Below are positions 33,234-44,974 of a DNA stretch of 64,000 nucleotides, piece by piece. The stretch's first letter is position 1. Every line of letters starts with the position of its first letter. The stretch lies in assembly GCA_037042915.1 (NCBI GenBank), contig CM073197.1, positions 1,860,001 through 1,924,000 of the forward strand. Direction: 5' to 3'. A program made the position numbers and the translations under genes. The DNA is from Auricularia sp. M13 (taxonomy: Eukaryota; Basidiomycota; Agaricomycetes; Auriculariales; Auriculariaceae). A model generated the notes under the pieces. The model was not told the DNA's origin and made no database searches. It saw nothing but the letters and a program-made list of their open reading frames with translations.

Positions 33234-36200
33234 TCATGAAAAATCGTGAGATTTCCTCTTCAACACTCTGTCATCCCCATAATCCCGCGGCGACGCTACG
33301 TATTTTCCACCCTCCAGCTTCACATCCAGAGACAGGCCGTTGGTCGTGGACGTCGTCCAATGCGGTCGCAACCCTAGCCAGACGCTCAGCTTACCCCGCC
33401 AACTCGACCTCTTCCAGCGACCCGGGGAGACGGGGTCGTCCCATATTCTTTCCCATGTGAACGCATGACGCGGGCGGATAGACGCATCGTCGTGGTCGGT
33501 CCCGCCACCCGTCCCCTGCGTGGTGCCTCGCTCGTGTATTTGCCAGTCGACCTCTTCCATGGTCAACTCTAAGGGCTTGCCGCCATGATGCAGCATGATC
33601 TACAAGCTAATCAACGAAATAATGCGTCACGACAAGGCTTTGACCAACCTCGTATCGAGATCCATGATATACGATCTGGTTCAACCTGAACATGATGAGG
33701 TTGATGAGACCGTTATGCACGAAGTCATTGCGGTGTGGTTTGGTAGAATGTAATCCCCGCTGAACGAGAAAAGCCTCTAACGCCGATCGGGGAAGGGGGC
33801 GGTATGCGATGGACGTGGGATAATGTGGATTGAAGTCCGATTCGTGCAGCTTCAGAGGCGGATAGTGTCGTTATTTCGTCTCCAAAAGTCGTCCTAATCC
33901 CTTGTCAGCGACTAAAACAGTGTATGTGCATAATACACACCCAGAATATATACCACCACGTGCGCACGGGAGTCGCGCTGACTACGGACATGCGCTCATG
34001 TGCAGCCGCAAAGGCGTCTTCGTGGCTCAGCAGCACGGATCGTACGCGCAGGTCCTGCTCTATGTCCAAAGCAATCTCGGCGATTTGCGCTGGTTCGGCC
34101 GCATTGTTGTATATCTTGGACAAGAAGCGGTAAGACAAGACCTTCTCCTTGTGCTTCATCTCGCGCGCGAAGTGCTTTCGATAACCGTAAAGCGCGGTAT
34201 CGATCGTATGCAACCGGCCCTGCATCAACGCATTGTTCAGCAGAAGAAAGCGTGCCAGCGATGGCGTGAGGTCGAAATCCTCGTCCAATCCAATGACAGT
34301 GCCGTCCACTTGCACAGCGTCGCTGTATGTGAGGACAACGCTGAAGCCAGAACCCAGCTGCACACGATTCCAAGAGAGTTCACCATGTCGCTTGATCTGG
34401 AATACGCAATGGCGGAACTGTTGTGTCTTCTGCGCAGAGTAGTTGTGGCCTCCGAACAGGATTTACGAGAGCCGATGAACTGTCCCATTTTCAGTTGATG
34501 AAAGCGACAGTAACTGCACGGCTAACCTCGGTATGCGTGTACGGCCAATGGACAACTTGTCCATCAAGGGCTCGCAGGGCTCTACGAACTTGCCTCCTGC
34601 GCTCCATATGTCGCGTACTGTTCTGGTAAACGAAATCTTCAAACTCTTGCATAGTCGTCAATGTTACAAATTGGCCCGAGTCGTAGTGCATGACCAAAGT
34701 CGGCGGAAATGGTATCCACCATGCAGTGCCAAAATATGACATCTGCCCTGGAACTGGTGGTACTGCCGGGTTGCACCAGTGGGCGTCTGGTCCAATGAAT
34801 TGCCGCAGAATCGCTCGCTCCAGCTCGCGAAAACGGGCCACTTGCGGGGTGGAGTGAAGGGCCACTCCGTTGAGGTACGCCGGCCAGCCAACTTCGCGCA
34901 GAATCTGCAGACGAAACGGTCAGCACGCCAATCTGATATGAAGTGAGTGTGGACCTTCAGATTTTCCACGTGACGCTCAGCTGGCGTATTCTGAAAATTG
35001 AGCAGATATGGTGGCCATTCATGCTCGCGGTGAATCACGAAATTCATTTGCTGTGACTCTGGGATCTTGCAGTCCGGCTCCGTGAGAAGAAGGACGGAGA
35101 TGGACTCTTGCCAAATCCGGCGGCGGACGTGCGGGGACGTTGAAGATATGTCAATGCTGTGCGCAGCATAAGTGGACAAGAATGTGTGCACAATCGGCAA
35201 ACGAACTGTGGAGAAAATATGTCGATACCTGTTTCACAGCCGTTAGGAGTTGTAAAGAATCAGAAAACCAAACGTACTGAAATCGATTCTCTGGGTTACT
35301 CCTGAAAAAGATCAGGATTTGCAAACAAATATCAACGCAACACAACGCACTCTTGACCCAGCGCCGAATGAAGCTGAAGTTGATGACGGAAAAGTCTGCA
35401 TGTGCGTCAGGGCACAGCTGGGGCGCACGGTTGTTACAGCATACATATAGATAGTCCATAAGTTACGATGTCTGAGGGACAATCAGCCTGATATTCGATG
35501 GGAAAAAAAATACGGACAGATTCTACGGATTATTTAGCAATGCAAGCGATACGGGTAGTCATTGAACGCACACGTATAAGATGGGGCCATTCAAGATGTT
35601 GGATCCAGGCACGTTGAGCGCCACGAAAAGACCCACAGCAGACGTGGATAGGTAATTGAGTCTTGAAACCCATTCGCTCGCATTGCTGACGGGGTCGATG
35701 AAGGGCGCGAGGAAGCACTGAATGAGGAAGAAAACGAGCATGGCTGCGACAAGAACGGTTTGACGCGCAACGTTGACTGCGTTTCGGTCTGCAGAGCGGA
35801 AGATGCAGTTGTTGGGATCGAGGACGGCGACAATGAGCAATGTGCTGAGCTTGGCCCATAGGTATATCGACTTGTACGACGCCCATTTCCGACGGAAGTC
35901 TAACATGCGGAAGTTTAGTAGATGGTGGCGATTGGTATGTTGCCTTGCCATTGTAGAGAAACGCGAAGGGGCTGATGTCCCGATCCATGAGTCTCATATA
36001 CTCTGACTCCATCTCGTCGGGTGATCGTTTCTTGCCAAGCTCGGTATAAGGATCGACGTGAGGGACGGCCAACTTGATGGCACGAGAAAGCCGAATGGGA
36101 AACCAAAAGGTCATCTAGTAATTTCAGTAACGACTAAACCCTCCATAGGCAAAAAAAACGCACCAGAATAAACGTGATAGCAGAAATGATAACAATGACG

Positions 36201-37888
36201 GGTGCGTAATTGATCTGGTCTTTGAGCATGGTCGTTGTATAACAAAAGTCCAGGGGATCTCGGTAAATATCAGCAGGACCAAGAGGAGGAATATCCGTAG
36301 GATTGACTGTGGTATTGAGATATGGATTGGGAACGACCCAAAAGTCTGACGACCAGACCAGGGCATGCAATGCGATTGTGGAGAGAGGAAGATATAGAAT
36401 CGTGAGCACAAAGCTAGTGGCGACGATACTCCAACCGGAGCCGTCGTGTTGAGGTTGGAGACCCTCTCGGGTAGTCGTTGTCGCAAGCTTTTCCGTGGAC
36501 TTGTAGAAGTAGCTCAATAGTAGGCACGATATGAGCAGGAAGACAACAAGGAAGATCAGCGATTGAACCATGGTGGAGCCGAAGTTGAGCGCGAGCACGT
36601 TAGGTCTAAAATCATGGTCAGCTCGATGGTGCCGTGTGAGGAAAGACGCACATGGTCCCGAGAAAAAGCTTCCTCCATCCTTCTGTTATCGACTCTGCAG
36701 GTACTGCAGCTCCCAGTACGAGAGCAAACATTTGCACAGTGTTATATACACCCTGCAGACTGTAATGCTTTGCTATTGCGCTTGAGCCGGTGACGCCTAA
36801 AAACGCGCTGACCAGGCCGCCAAATATGGTATTACGGTCTTTCCAGGACGGCGGAATAGCAGAGTTGTGTTCCAGGTCGTCGATAGAGTGCTTCGTCTGC
36901 GCAAGCATATCCAGCGGTGGAAATATGTCGTCAGGTGCAGCAACCGCCTTTGCCTTGCCCTTTCCCCTCCCAGACTTTGCGGGTTGGCGTTTGGGGAAAT
37001 TGCTGAATGACGGCGCAGCAATACCGGAGAGATATTCATCCAGCTTTGGCAAATGTAAAGGGGCTGCCGTCGGTGCGAAGACAGTCTTCGCGGGGACTGG
37101 CCGATGAGCAGAACGGAATTCCGACCAGTTGGCAGAGAGATTAGTGTCGAAGTCGGTGAAGGCGGTTCGTCATCTTCTTTAACGTCGCGCGACAAAGGCT
37201 TGAGGGGGACTAACTCGGCTGCTGATGAGTTGTCGTATGACTGGAGCCTCCCAGCAGGGCTGCTAAGGGTCGGCGTATACCTGGGTGGCATGTCCTCGAC
37301 GTAGTCAAACGACGGGCGGCCAGAGAGTGGGCTCGCCAGTCTGGTAGTCCCAGACAGAGAAGCTCTAGCGGCCGATGGAAGAGACGTTCGACGGAAGGTA
37401 TCCTGAGCTGTCGAGACGTCCGATGAACGGCGCGCAGAAGCTGGCGCTGGCGAGCTCGGACTAGGAGTAATAGGGGCCGCTGAGCCCCTCGTCGAGTCGA
37501 CGGACTGCCTGCGCGGCGCATAGGTCGCTGTGCGGGTACTGGGCTGGCCGGCAGCTGGTGAGCTCGGTGGCGGGGTGCTGCCCAGGCTGGCGCGCTTTGC
37601 CGTTGGAGGCGTGCGGTCCTGCGCAGGAGAGGACGGCGCCGACGACGGTGTCTGGAGCAGTGGATGGCGCACGAAGCGCGCAGGGCGAGAGGGCGGCAGA
37701 GCAGAGGGCGGGCCGGACACTGCGGTTGGGGAGGATGCCTGTGGCGGAGGCAAAGACTGTCGTCTCGCTTGCGCGCCTTGCGAAGGACGTGGGCTACGAG
37801 CAGCGCCAAGAGACCCCACAGACGCCTGTCGGATGGGCTCAGCGCTCGCGCGCGCCTCGATCTGGCCGACGATGTCCTTCACGGCCAT
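33234..37888 (-). CDS. large multi-pass membrane protein of unknown function
   Basis: From ATG 37888 (MAVKDIVGQIEARAS) a Pro/Ser-rich disordered N-terminus of about 250 residues leads to LDEYLSGIAAPSFSNFPKRQ and a basic linker. Many hydrophobic segments follow, including FGGLVSAFLGVTGSSAIAKH, SLIFLVVFLLISCLLLSYFY, SIVATSFVLTILYLPLSTIA, IVIISAITFILVRFFCLW, TVLVAAMLVFFLIQCFLAPF and LSTSAVGLFVALNVPGSNIL. A cytoplasmic C-terminal half reads VARFRELERAILRQFIGPDA and LARFLLLNNALMQGRL, and ends with LELTMEEVDWQIHERGT and WERIWDDPVSPGRWK before the stop at 33234. A one-base jump near 37162-37170 separates the N-terminal region from TDFDTNLSANWSEFRSAHRP. The open frame extends upstream of 37888 without another ATG, so an extra first exon is possible. 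Repeated helices with long cytosolic ends suggest a channel or transporter, but no family can be named. Confidence 0.6.
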
Positions 37889-38114
37889 GGAGACGGCCGT
37901 TGTCAAAGTGCAAGACGTCAGCGGGTCAGCCGCCCGTCGCAGCGCTAGAGCAAAACGACCGAAGAGCGGATCCGTCGAATTACATAATCCATCTTCCCGA
38001 GTCGCCCGTCGCGGCAAAAAAAGCAGGCCTTTAGTTGCTCACTCTTGTGCTCGAAATGCAAGCATCGTATTCGCGAATACATCACAGCTTTGCTAAAATT
38101 ATTCAAGCTCGAAC

Positions 38115-40784
38115 TCATAGTTCCTCCTCCGATCGCGCAACAATCTTGCGCTGCGAGTGCGGACCGGGTCCAAAGAGCTCTTGGTTATTCGGCAGTAGGG
38201 ACGCGTCGATGGCCGTCGAGTTGACCGATGGAATGCGACCGAGAAGGAAGCTCATCGTTTTGAAGGCAGACCAAGGAGAGAATTGCTTCGAACATCTTTG
38301 AGCTTGAAAACAAACACAAGATCTAAAGGCTCACAGGCATCATATGGCCGGCGAGGTTCTAGATAAAGTCATTCAGTAGGGCATACTGGCAAAAACATGC
38401 TAATGTCTCTTACCACTTCAACGTACGTGAGCTCTGCACACGATGTGAGTTAGTCGCATGGAAGGCAAATCTCAACGGCGTACTGCGCTCTGTATGTGCT
38501 GTGCCTATTGCCCCAAATCCATTTATGCTAAAGCTCTCGGGCTGAATTGGGGTTTGGAAGCCTTGAAGCCCTCCAACTGAGAAGGTATTAGTAAGGGAAA
38601 TGCGGTATGTGAGAGCTCGCGGTACAGGTCATGTTTCTGCAAACCATATAGCTCAACATATGGAGCAACAGTCTCTGGGAACGACATACTGAATCGCGAT
38701 GCGGGACCCGTTGGCAATGAGAATGAAGTCCTTCATCATCCGTTAGTTTATGCATGGTACATATCTGTGACGACTGCGCGAACGTACCGCGAGACCGTGC
38801 ATGATGACATTGCGAACACCCTTGTCGATGACACCACCTAGAACACTGAGTGCTGACGGGGGGCTGCTATCCCTGCCTCTGAAGACGGGCTGGATACAGC
38901 ATCAATGACTACGTGATCAGAAAGACTCGCAGACGTACTCCCGCGCATTCTTCCCACTCAATATGAGGCGCATGTATAGCCGTTTGAACATCGGTACGGT
39001 TGAAGTAGATCGGGCTCTGAACGTTGTCAAAGCTCCCGGGGAAACCGAGGACATCCTATGAGATAGTGAAAAAACATAGCCAGAAGTTTTACGGCAATAT
39101 TTACCCAAAGAATCGGCCAAACATCGAAAATCCTATAGATATCAAAGGCGGGGTTTACACTATGGTATGAATGGCGACTATGAGTAGGATTTCATGCATG
39201 AATAAGTCACTTACGTAGATGCCTCATCAAAGACCATATCCCAAAGCCGACAGCTTCTCGACGTTGGTCGGAGAGCCTGAGAACGATTGCGCTGGCAAGG
39301 CAATCGGCCCTTTTGGCGGGAAGGTCACAGAATCCATGAAGTTGGTAAATCCACATGCATCAGCGGCCGATTTCAGCTGAGCCATGAAGCTCTTGCTGAA
39401 AGCAAAGACGTTTTCGAAGTGCTGCCAAATTGATCCTCAATGTCACGATTTCATAATGTATCCTATGGATGAAACCGACCTGAACGAACGCAAAGGCGGG
39501 AATATGCTCCTGGACCAGGTCCCACGAAAGCGAAGGATCAGTGATCCATATGCCTACTCGGGTTAACGGAATGATCCACAGTGAATGACTTGGAGGCCAA
39601 TCACCTTGAAGTTTTAGGTCGACCATGGTTGGGTTTGCGTAAAGGAAGTTGGCAATATCTGCACGCGTTCATAAACCCGGTGAGAAACTCTACGAAGGCA
39701 TCTTCATCTCTTACATGGAACATAAAAGCCCGCATAACTCTCCCCTACGCGATGGGTGAGTTTATTTCTTCCCCGTAGGCCAGATGGGGACGCACCGGCA
39801 AGGAACAAGTTCTTCCCTTTAAGCTCCGAGAAGACAATGAGAAATTGTTGGAAGAAGCCCGCCAATTGCGCGGCAAGGTCGTTTTCGTTTCTTTAGTGAT
39901 CGTGAGGGAGTGAAGAAACGGGACACTGGTGATCGTGCGGGTCCTCACGTTATCGTAGGCGTGCCAGGAGAGAACCCAGTCCTAAGTGGACGAGACGGTT
40001 GAGCAATAGAACATGGTATATAGAGCGAGTTGCGTACCCAACGGGTTGCTCAACCCATCTACGACAGAAGTCGCATGAGAAACGCGCTCCTCCATTTAAT
40101 ACGTCTTCGACTTACAGGACGTGAGACAAGTTTGTCCATGACCATTGATTAGGGACGGGTCGACCAGTGCCTGTGGGCCAGCTGATCGGCCCGTTCTCCT
40201 GGAGGAATCCTGCGTAGCATGTTAGTTGCAAAGTGCGGTTCGGTGTCCTCGCTTCTTGCCTTCGAGACTCGAGCATCCGGGACTTATGGGAAGCTCAACG
40301 CTCAGCATCGCCACAGAAATCAGAAGAGAATACTTGCCCGCCGTTGGTCCAGAAAATCAAGTCGTCCACATGCGCGGCATCCTTGCTCGGCCAGAACCAG
40401 AAGAACAACTTTCTCGTCTCGTTCGCTGCGCCAGAGATTGGCATCAAACCTTGAGATTCAATTAACACCTTTGTCCACGCGCCTAGTCGTGGTTTGTTCC
40501 ATATACGCACCACTCCATGAGTCACCGACATCGAAGTCGACATCTGGCAGGCTCGTCCCCGGCACGTGGAATTGTGCGGCAGCAGGATTGGAGAAGGTGA
40601 TCGTCGACGAGCGGCCATTTGACAGAGGCGGCGTCTCGCGCTTCTGCTCACTGGCAAACGCGGCAGCACGCTTGGCGCGCAAGGCATGCTGACGCGTCCT
40701 AATCTCCTCGCGGGTGGGCATGGCACCCACCCCGGCGAGGAGCAGCGTTAAAGCAATGAACGATACGAGAAATTGCTGCACCAT
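38115..40784 (-). CDS. secreted serine carboxypeptidase (family S10)
   Basis: Signal peptide [20 protein letters not shown] begins at ATG 40784, followed by a charged propeptide-like region. Family S10 removes C-terminal residues using a Ser-Asp-His triad. Visible blocks: [68 protein letters not shown], the nucleophile in [60 protein letters not shown], a [20 protein letters not shown] block with the Asp region, and the His in NLAGHMMP. It ends SEEEL with TGA at 38115-38117. More than ten introns cut the gene, and some exons are under 40 bases. Two adjacent introns (40283-40337 and 40210-40259) have GC donors. The protein is likely secreted or vacuolar. Confidence 0.88.
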
Positions 40785-41364
40785 CGATGCCCGTTGGGCC
40801 CGGAAGTTCAATATTGGCCTTATCTATGCATTGCACTGTGCGAGGGTCCGCAACTGATAGTGACCATCAGGCGGCGAGTTGCGGGAGCTCTGTGAGTGAC
40901 GCAGGAAATCAAATCGGTGGCGTACATCCATTGGCACGAGTTGCGGCGTGGAAGAGCAAGACGCGCCGGGTGCGCATGCGGATGGTATTCAGCGAAGCTT
41001 GCGCGCGTGGTCGACGTGCAATCCGTCGCGCCAGAAATAGTAGTCATGTCTTGATGTTCAGTGCGCCTGAACCAAAGGGCGGGACGAGCGGCGTTGAACA
41101 TGACAGAAGCGATTTACTCGGGTCCAGGTTGCTGGCAGCGTGAAGCAGACGCGGTCGACGTGGAAGGTAAAGCCTCACTCCATGCAAAGAGCTGAATATT
41201 GCGTCCGGTCCGTCTAAACTACTGCCGCAAGTAAGCCGAAAAAAATAAAGCAAGTCCCGTGCGTCATGAGATACGTTACTGAGAGCGAGGAAGAGCGATG
41301 TGCGAGAAAAAGTACTAGGTGTCGAAAGTGGTGTCGAAATCGATCGCAATGTTCACCGTGAAGC
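40785..41364. other. intergenic region
   Basis: Between the carboxypeptidase start and the glycosyltransferase stop, both on the minus strand. A minus-strand open frame at 41044-41349 has no recognisable feature. I see nothing else. Confidence 0.35.
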
Positions 41365-43694
41365 TCAGAGGGCCTCTGTATACTCTGCGTTCTCGTCGCC
41401 GCTGAGGAATGCGAGGGCAGTTTCCAGATACCATGGTATCTTCTTGATGAAGTGGACCGCTATCGTCCCGCCCACACGCCTGTCTTGGTACCGCTCCCGT
41501 CTCGACTCGCGTGCACTGTACGCTTGATTGGGAAGCAGGTTATTCACTGTGGCACGCACGCACACGTCAGCGCAAGATAGGACTTTTCCCCGGCACGATG
41601 CTTACTCTGCTTGAGCTTGGACATTGGACTGCCCTCGACAAGCGCCTCGACAGTCCACTTGATCCCGTCCGGACCACCGTCCAGTCCTTCGAGGGGTGAC
41701 ACGTACGTGCTTCCAAATACCGACACGCTCGTCCGTGCAAACCAACCACGCCAGCTATCACTATACCAGGCGGTGGTCGAGGGAGTAGAGGTGCTCGGTA
41801 GAAGAGCGCGAAGCTCATCAGATCCAGACCTGGGCTCACTCTCAGGAGCAGTGGTCGTCCCCTGATCTTCTAGCGCATACAGATGCTGGGCTGTCTGTCG
41901 CTTCTGTATTGTCGTGTTCATAATCTGATCTTCGCCATCCGTCGCGGACTCTGGTGGATCAACGTCGGTCTCAGACGGGGCCCGCGAGAATAGCGTGTCG
42001 CCCGTTCCACTGGGCCTCGAAGAACCCATGCGGATGGCCTGCACCACACGCCGCATGGCCTCTCCGACTTCGCGACGCAATCGCGCGACCTCGCTTGGGA
42101 AGAGGAAACCATGTGCGTAGACTTTGTTTGCACGCGGATGGTCATAAATCCAGCAGTGCTCGCTCTTCCATCGTATCCTATTCGCGTAAGGATGAAGTCG
42201 CATCCATTTGGCTGTCTGCAACAGCAAGAATTAGCCCGCTGTAGCGTGAGCAACGGTCATATTGACCAACGCACCTGCTTATCTTCTGCCCCACGCAACA
42301 TGCTCCGCAAGCGCGTTTCGCTGGAAACCCACTGCACAAGTGTCCAGGTCATGCCGTACAGCTCGCCGGCCATGAACTTGTTCTTGACGAGATATCCCCA
42401 ATACGACAGCGGATCCATTACAGGAACGTATTGCAGGCCCTGCGCACGAGCGTCGTGCAGCTCGACGCGGAGCCGAGCTTCCAGCTCAGCCAGCATTATA
42501 AATGTGTCGTCGTCGGCTTTGAGCACGAAGTCGGGTCGAACCCAAGGATCGCGCTGCTCTGAACGTGGATCGTGTGGCGCGAGCGGCGGCGCGGGCATGC
42601 TAGCGTCTGAGTATGCGAAAGTGTACGGCGGTAAACGCGTCGTATCCGACGCGTTTACAGGCGCGTGTGGGGGCACCCAGGCATGGGTTGCGGCCCAGGT
42701 AAAATAAGCGTGTGTTTTGCCCGAGTTCATGTTCTCGGTAATAGGAAGAATAATGATATCCTGGTATGCTGCCGAAATAATCAGTGGACCTGAATGCATA
42801 GAATAGTGACGACGAACTCTCTTGTTCCAATCGCACACGCTGGGCAAACTCCTTCCTCGGCCGTCCAATCACGAAGCGTACTATCAAGCGACTCGTTCCG
42901 CGCCCACCGTCACCAGGATAAGCGCCTTCGCGGCTGCGCGCGTGCGATGCCCATGTTGTGCGCGCGATCATGCGGCGTTCAAAGGCCGAGTCAACCGTGA
43001 GGATGCCTAGGAATATGCCTGCGGGCGCGAGCGTTTCCCAGTCGAAGCCCATGTCTTGCGGGGGGAACAACGGCACCGAAGGATCGGCGAAAGGCGCAGA
43101 CGAGTTGGCGAGCGAGAGCAGCTTGTGCGGCGAAACTGTGTCTGTCGGTAGGGCGTATATGGACGGCAAGTGCGGTGGGTCTGGTGGTACAGAGCAGTAT
43201 GCGCGCCATGGCAGGACGACTTTGTCTGGGTTGAGGTACCAGATGAGGAAGAAGGTGACTGATGTTACAAAAGCTGTGGCGAGTACGAGCGCAACGAACT
43301 GTAGGCGGCGAGGGTCAGCATCCCATGGGCAGCGCTGCAGCACTGGACGGGCGCGCACCAGGGATAGCGGGGTGGTGGGACAGAACGGCGAGTGGTAGCA
43401 GCGCAGGATGGCTCGTTTAATGGGCCCTATGCACGAGCCCGCCTCCTTGGCTTTCCGTCGTCGTCGGGGCGGCTCGTCCAGCCAGGCGTGCGCGCGCTGG
43501 GAGCCTAGCAGCGGGAAGGTCGTCTCGTCATCGTGGTAGTGGTAGGCGCCGTTGCCGTTGCCGTTGCCGTTGACGTGCAGGAAGTGCGTCGTCTTGGACG
43601 GCTGCGGCGACGGCGGCAGGGAATGGATGGACTCTGTGTCGCTGCAGAGATGTGAAGAGCCCTGTCCCCGTTTGAGGATACTGAGTCGGGGCAT
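41365..43694 (-). CDS. GT31-like glycosyltransferase, type II membrane protein
   Basis: From ATG 43694 (MPRLSILKRGQGSSHLC) a cytosolic N-terminus with an Asn-Gly repeat precedes one membrane anchor, LQFVALVLATAFVTSVTFFL. The lumenal domain resembles beta-1,3-galactosyltransferase-like GT31 enzymes: ILTVDSAFERRMIARTTWAS, FVIGRPRKE, DIIILPITENMNSGKTHAYF and FVLKADDDTFIMLAELE with the DDD metal site. Then come YWGYLVKNKFMAGELYGMTW and SEHCWIYDHPRANKVYAHGF. A less conserved 150-residue region and a final exon (VGGTIAVHFIKKIPWYLETA) end at 41365. The intron with donor GTTCGT joins LEQE to TYQDII in frame. The enzyme is probably Golgi-located. Donor and acceptor sugars cannot be read from sequence. 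Confidence 0.78.
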
Positions 43695-44206
43695 GCACGC
43701 AGGGCGGAAGGGATGCGGACTTGAACTCCGTTAATTCCAGCCTTCCGTGTCCGTCAGAGCCGTTCCGAATCCGCGTTCGCTCTTGGAATTGACCTCCATC
43801 CTCTCCCCGCAGCCCAAGCTCTCCAGGCACCCTCCCCGCCGCCATACGCTCGACACTAGCCTGGGATCCTGCTGCTGCAGCGCTGCCGCACGCGCTACAG
43901 TGCGCACCGCAGTGTTCCGCCCGCCTCGCCCCTAGCGTCCAGGCCTCGTCTCGAAACGACCCCCCTGCATCGACACGCTCTTCCCGACGCTTATAACCAC
44001 CGTCTCAACTGTCCTCCGCAATTCGCACCATGATTTCCACCGTCAACAGCGATACTTTGCGCCTCAGTCTTCCACACACGCCACAGCCTAGCCGCCGCCG
44101 CCGCCTGGCTATCTCAGTTCTTGTTCTCCGTATTCGCTGGTACAGCACAGTGTAGGCATACCCTTTCACACTATCTTGAGGCTGTAGCTTATCTTGCGAT
44201 CCCAGC
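43695..44206. other. divergent intergenic region
   Basis: About 510 bases between two divergent start codons. GC-rich on the left and C/T-rich at 44030-44110 on plus. No motif is recognised beyond general promoter position. Confidence 0.3.
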
Positions 44207-44974
44207 ATGACGTCGATCCCAAGTTTGGCGAGGCTTGCTTCCGGGACGCGACATGCATTTCACGTCGCCAGGATCATCGCTGTGCTCGTCCTCGCATTTC
44301 CGGTTGGAGTAATAGCCGCGCTTTTGAGGACACCCTTTCTCCTTGCACCAGCCATCCCAGATTGCCTCAGGATGATGGTCATTCTTCCTATTGTCATCCC
44401 TTTTCTTGCGGCGGGCTCCTCCATGTTTGCGGTATACTGGGTAGTGCGCAAGACGCTGAGTGCGTTAGCACATCAGGTCTCACGCCTCTCATCACGGAAA
44501 ACTCGTGCGGCGAATGCTGTTGCCGGCGGGCTCCCGGTCACGCCTAGCGCAGACCTCGAACGGGTTCTGGCCAAGGAGCCGCCGTCCACCGACGGCTCCC
44601 CGTTGCCCCGCACTCCGATGCGCATCAGTATCCCACCAGCGTCTTCTTACCCGTCGCCTCCCCTCACGGAAAGCAGCAGGAATTCCAGCATATGCTTTGA
44701 ATCGCCTGGGCCCCTCACCCCCGCTCCCATCTCGCCTCGACATGTCGATTATTTTCCGGCCGTCGTCGCCGCCCAGTTGGACTCTGCGACCGAGAAGCTT
44801 CGCGAGAACTACATCGAGGACACTGGAATTCTTGTCTTGCGGCTGCCGGACAGCTCGGTGCCTGCGTCGCAGTACATCTCCGATGTCACGCCCAAGTTAC
44901 GGCAGGCCTCACGTGTGCGAGCCGTCCGTTTCCATCTGCACGACGACAACGTATCTCCTCTTCGCGACGTGTGA
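44207..44974 (+). CDS. small membrane protein of unknown function with Ser/Pro-rich tail
   Basis: An uninterrupted frame of 255 residues starts MTSIPSLARLASGTRHAF at 44207. Two hydrophobic segments are visible, ARIIAVLVLAFPVGVIAALL and MMVILPIVIPFLAAGSSMFA, which could form a membrane hairpin. A Ser/Pro/Arg-rich region with several SPP and TP sites follows. The C-terminus is more regular: DSATEKLRENYIEDTGILVL. I recognise no family. Codon use and length support a real gene, but the end at 44974 might be followed by a further exon. Confidence 0.5.
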   Translation: MTSIPSLARLASGTRHAFHVARIIAVLVLAFPVGVIAALLRTPFLLAPAIPDCLRMMVILPIVIPFLAAGSSMFAVYWVVRKTLSALAHQVSRLSSRKTRAANAVAGGLPVTPSADLERVLAKEPPSTDGSPLPRTPMRISIPPASSYPSPPLTESSRNSSICFESPGPLTPAPISPRHVDYFPAVVAAQLDSATEKLRENYIEDTGILVLRLPDSSVPASQYISDVTPKLRQASRVRAVRFHLHDDNVSPLRDV

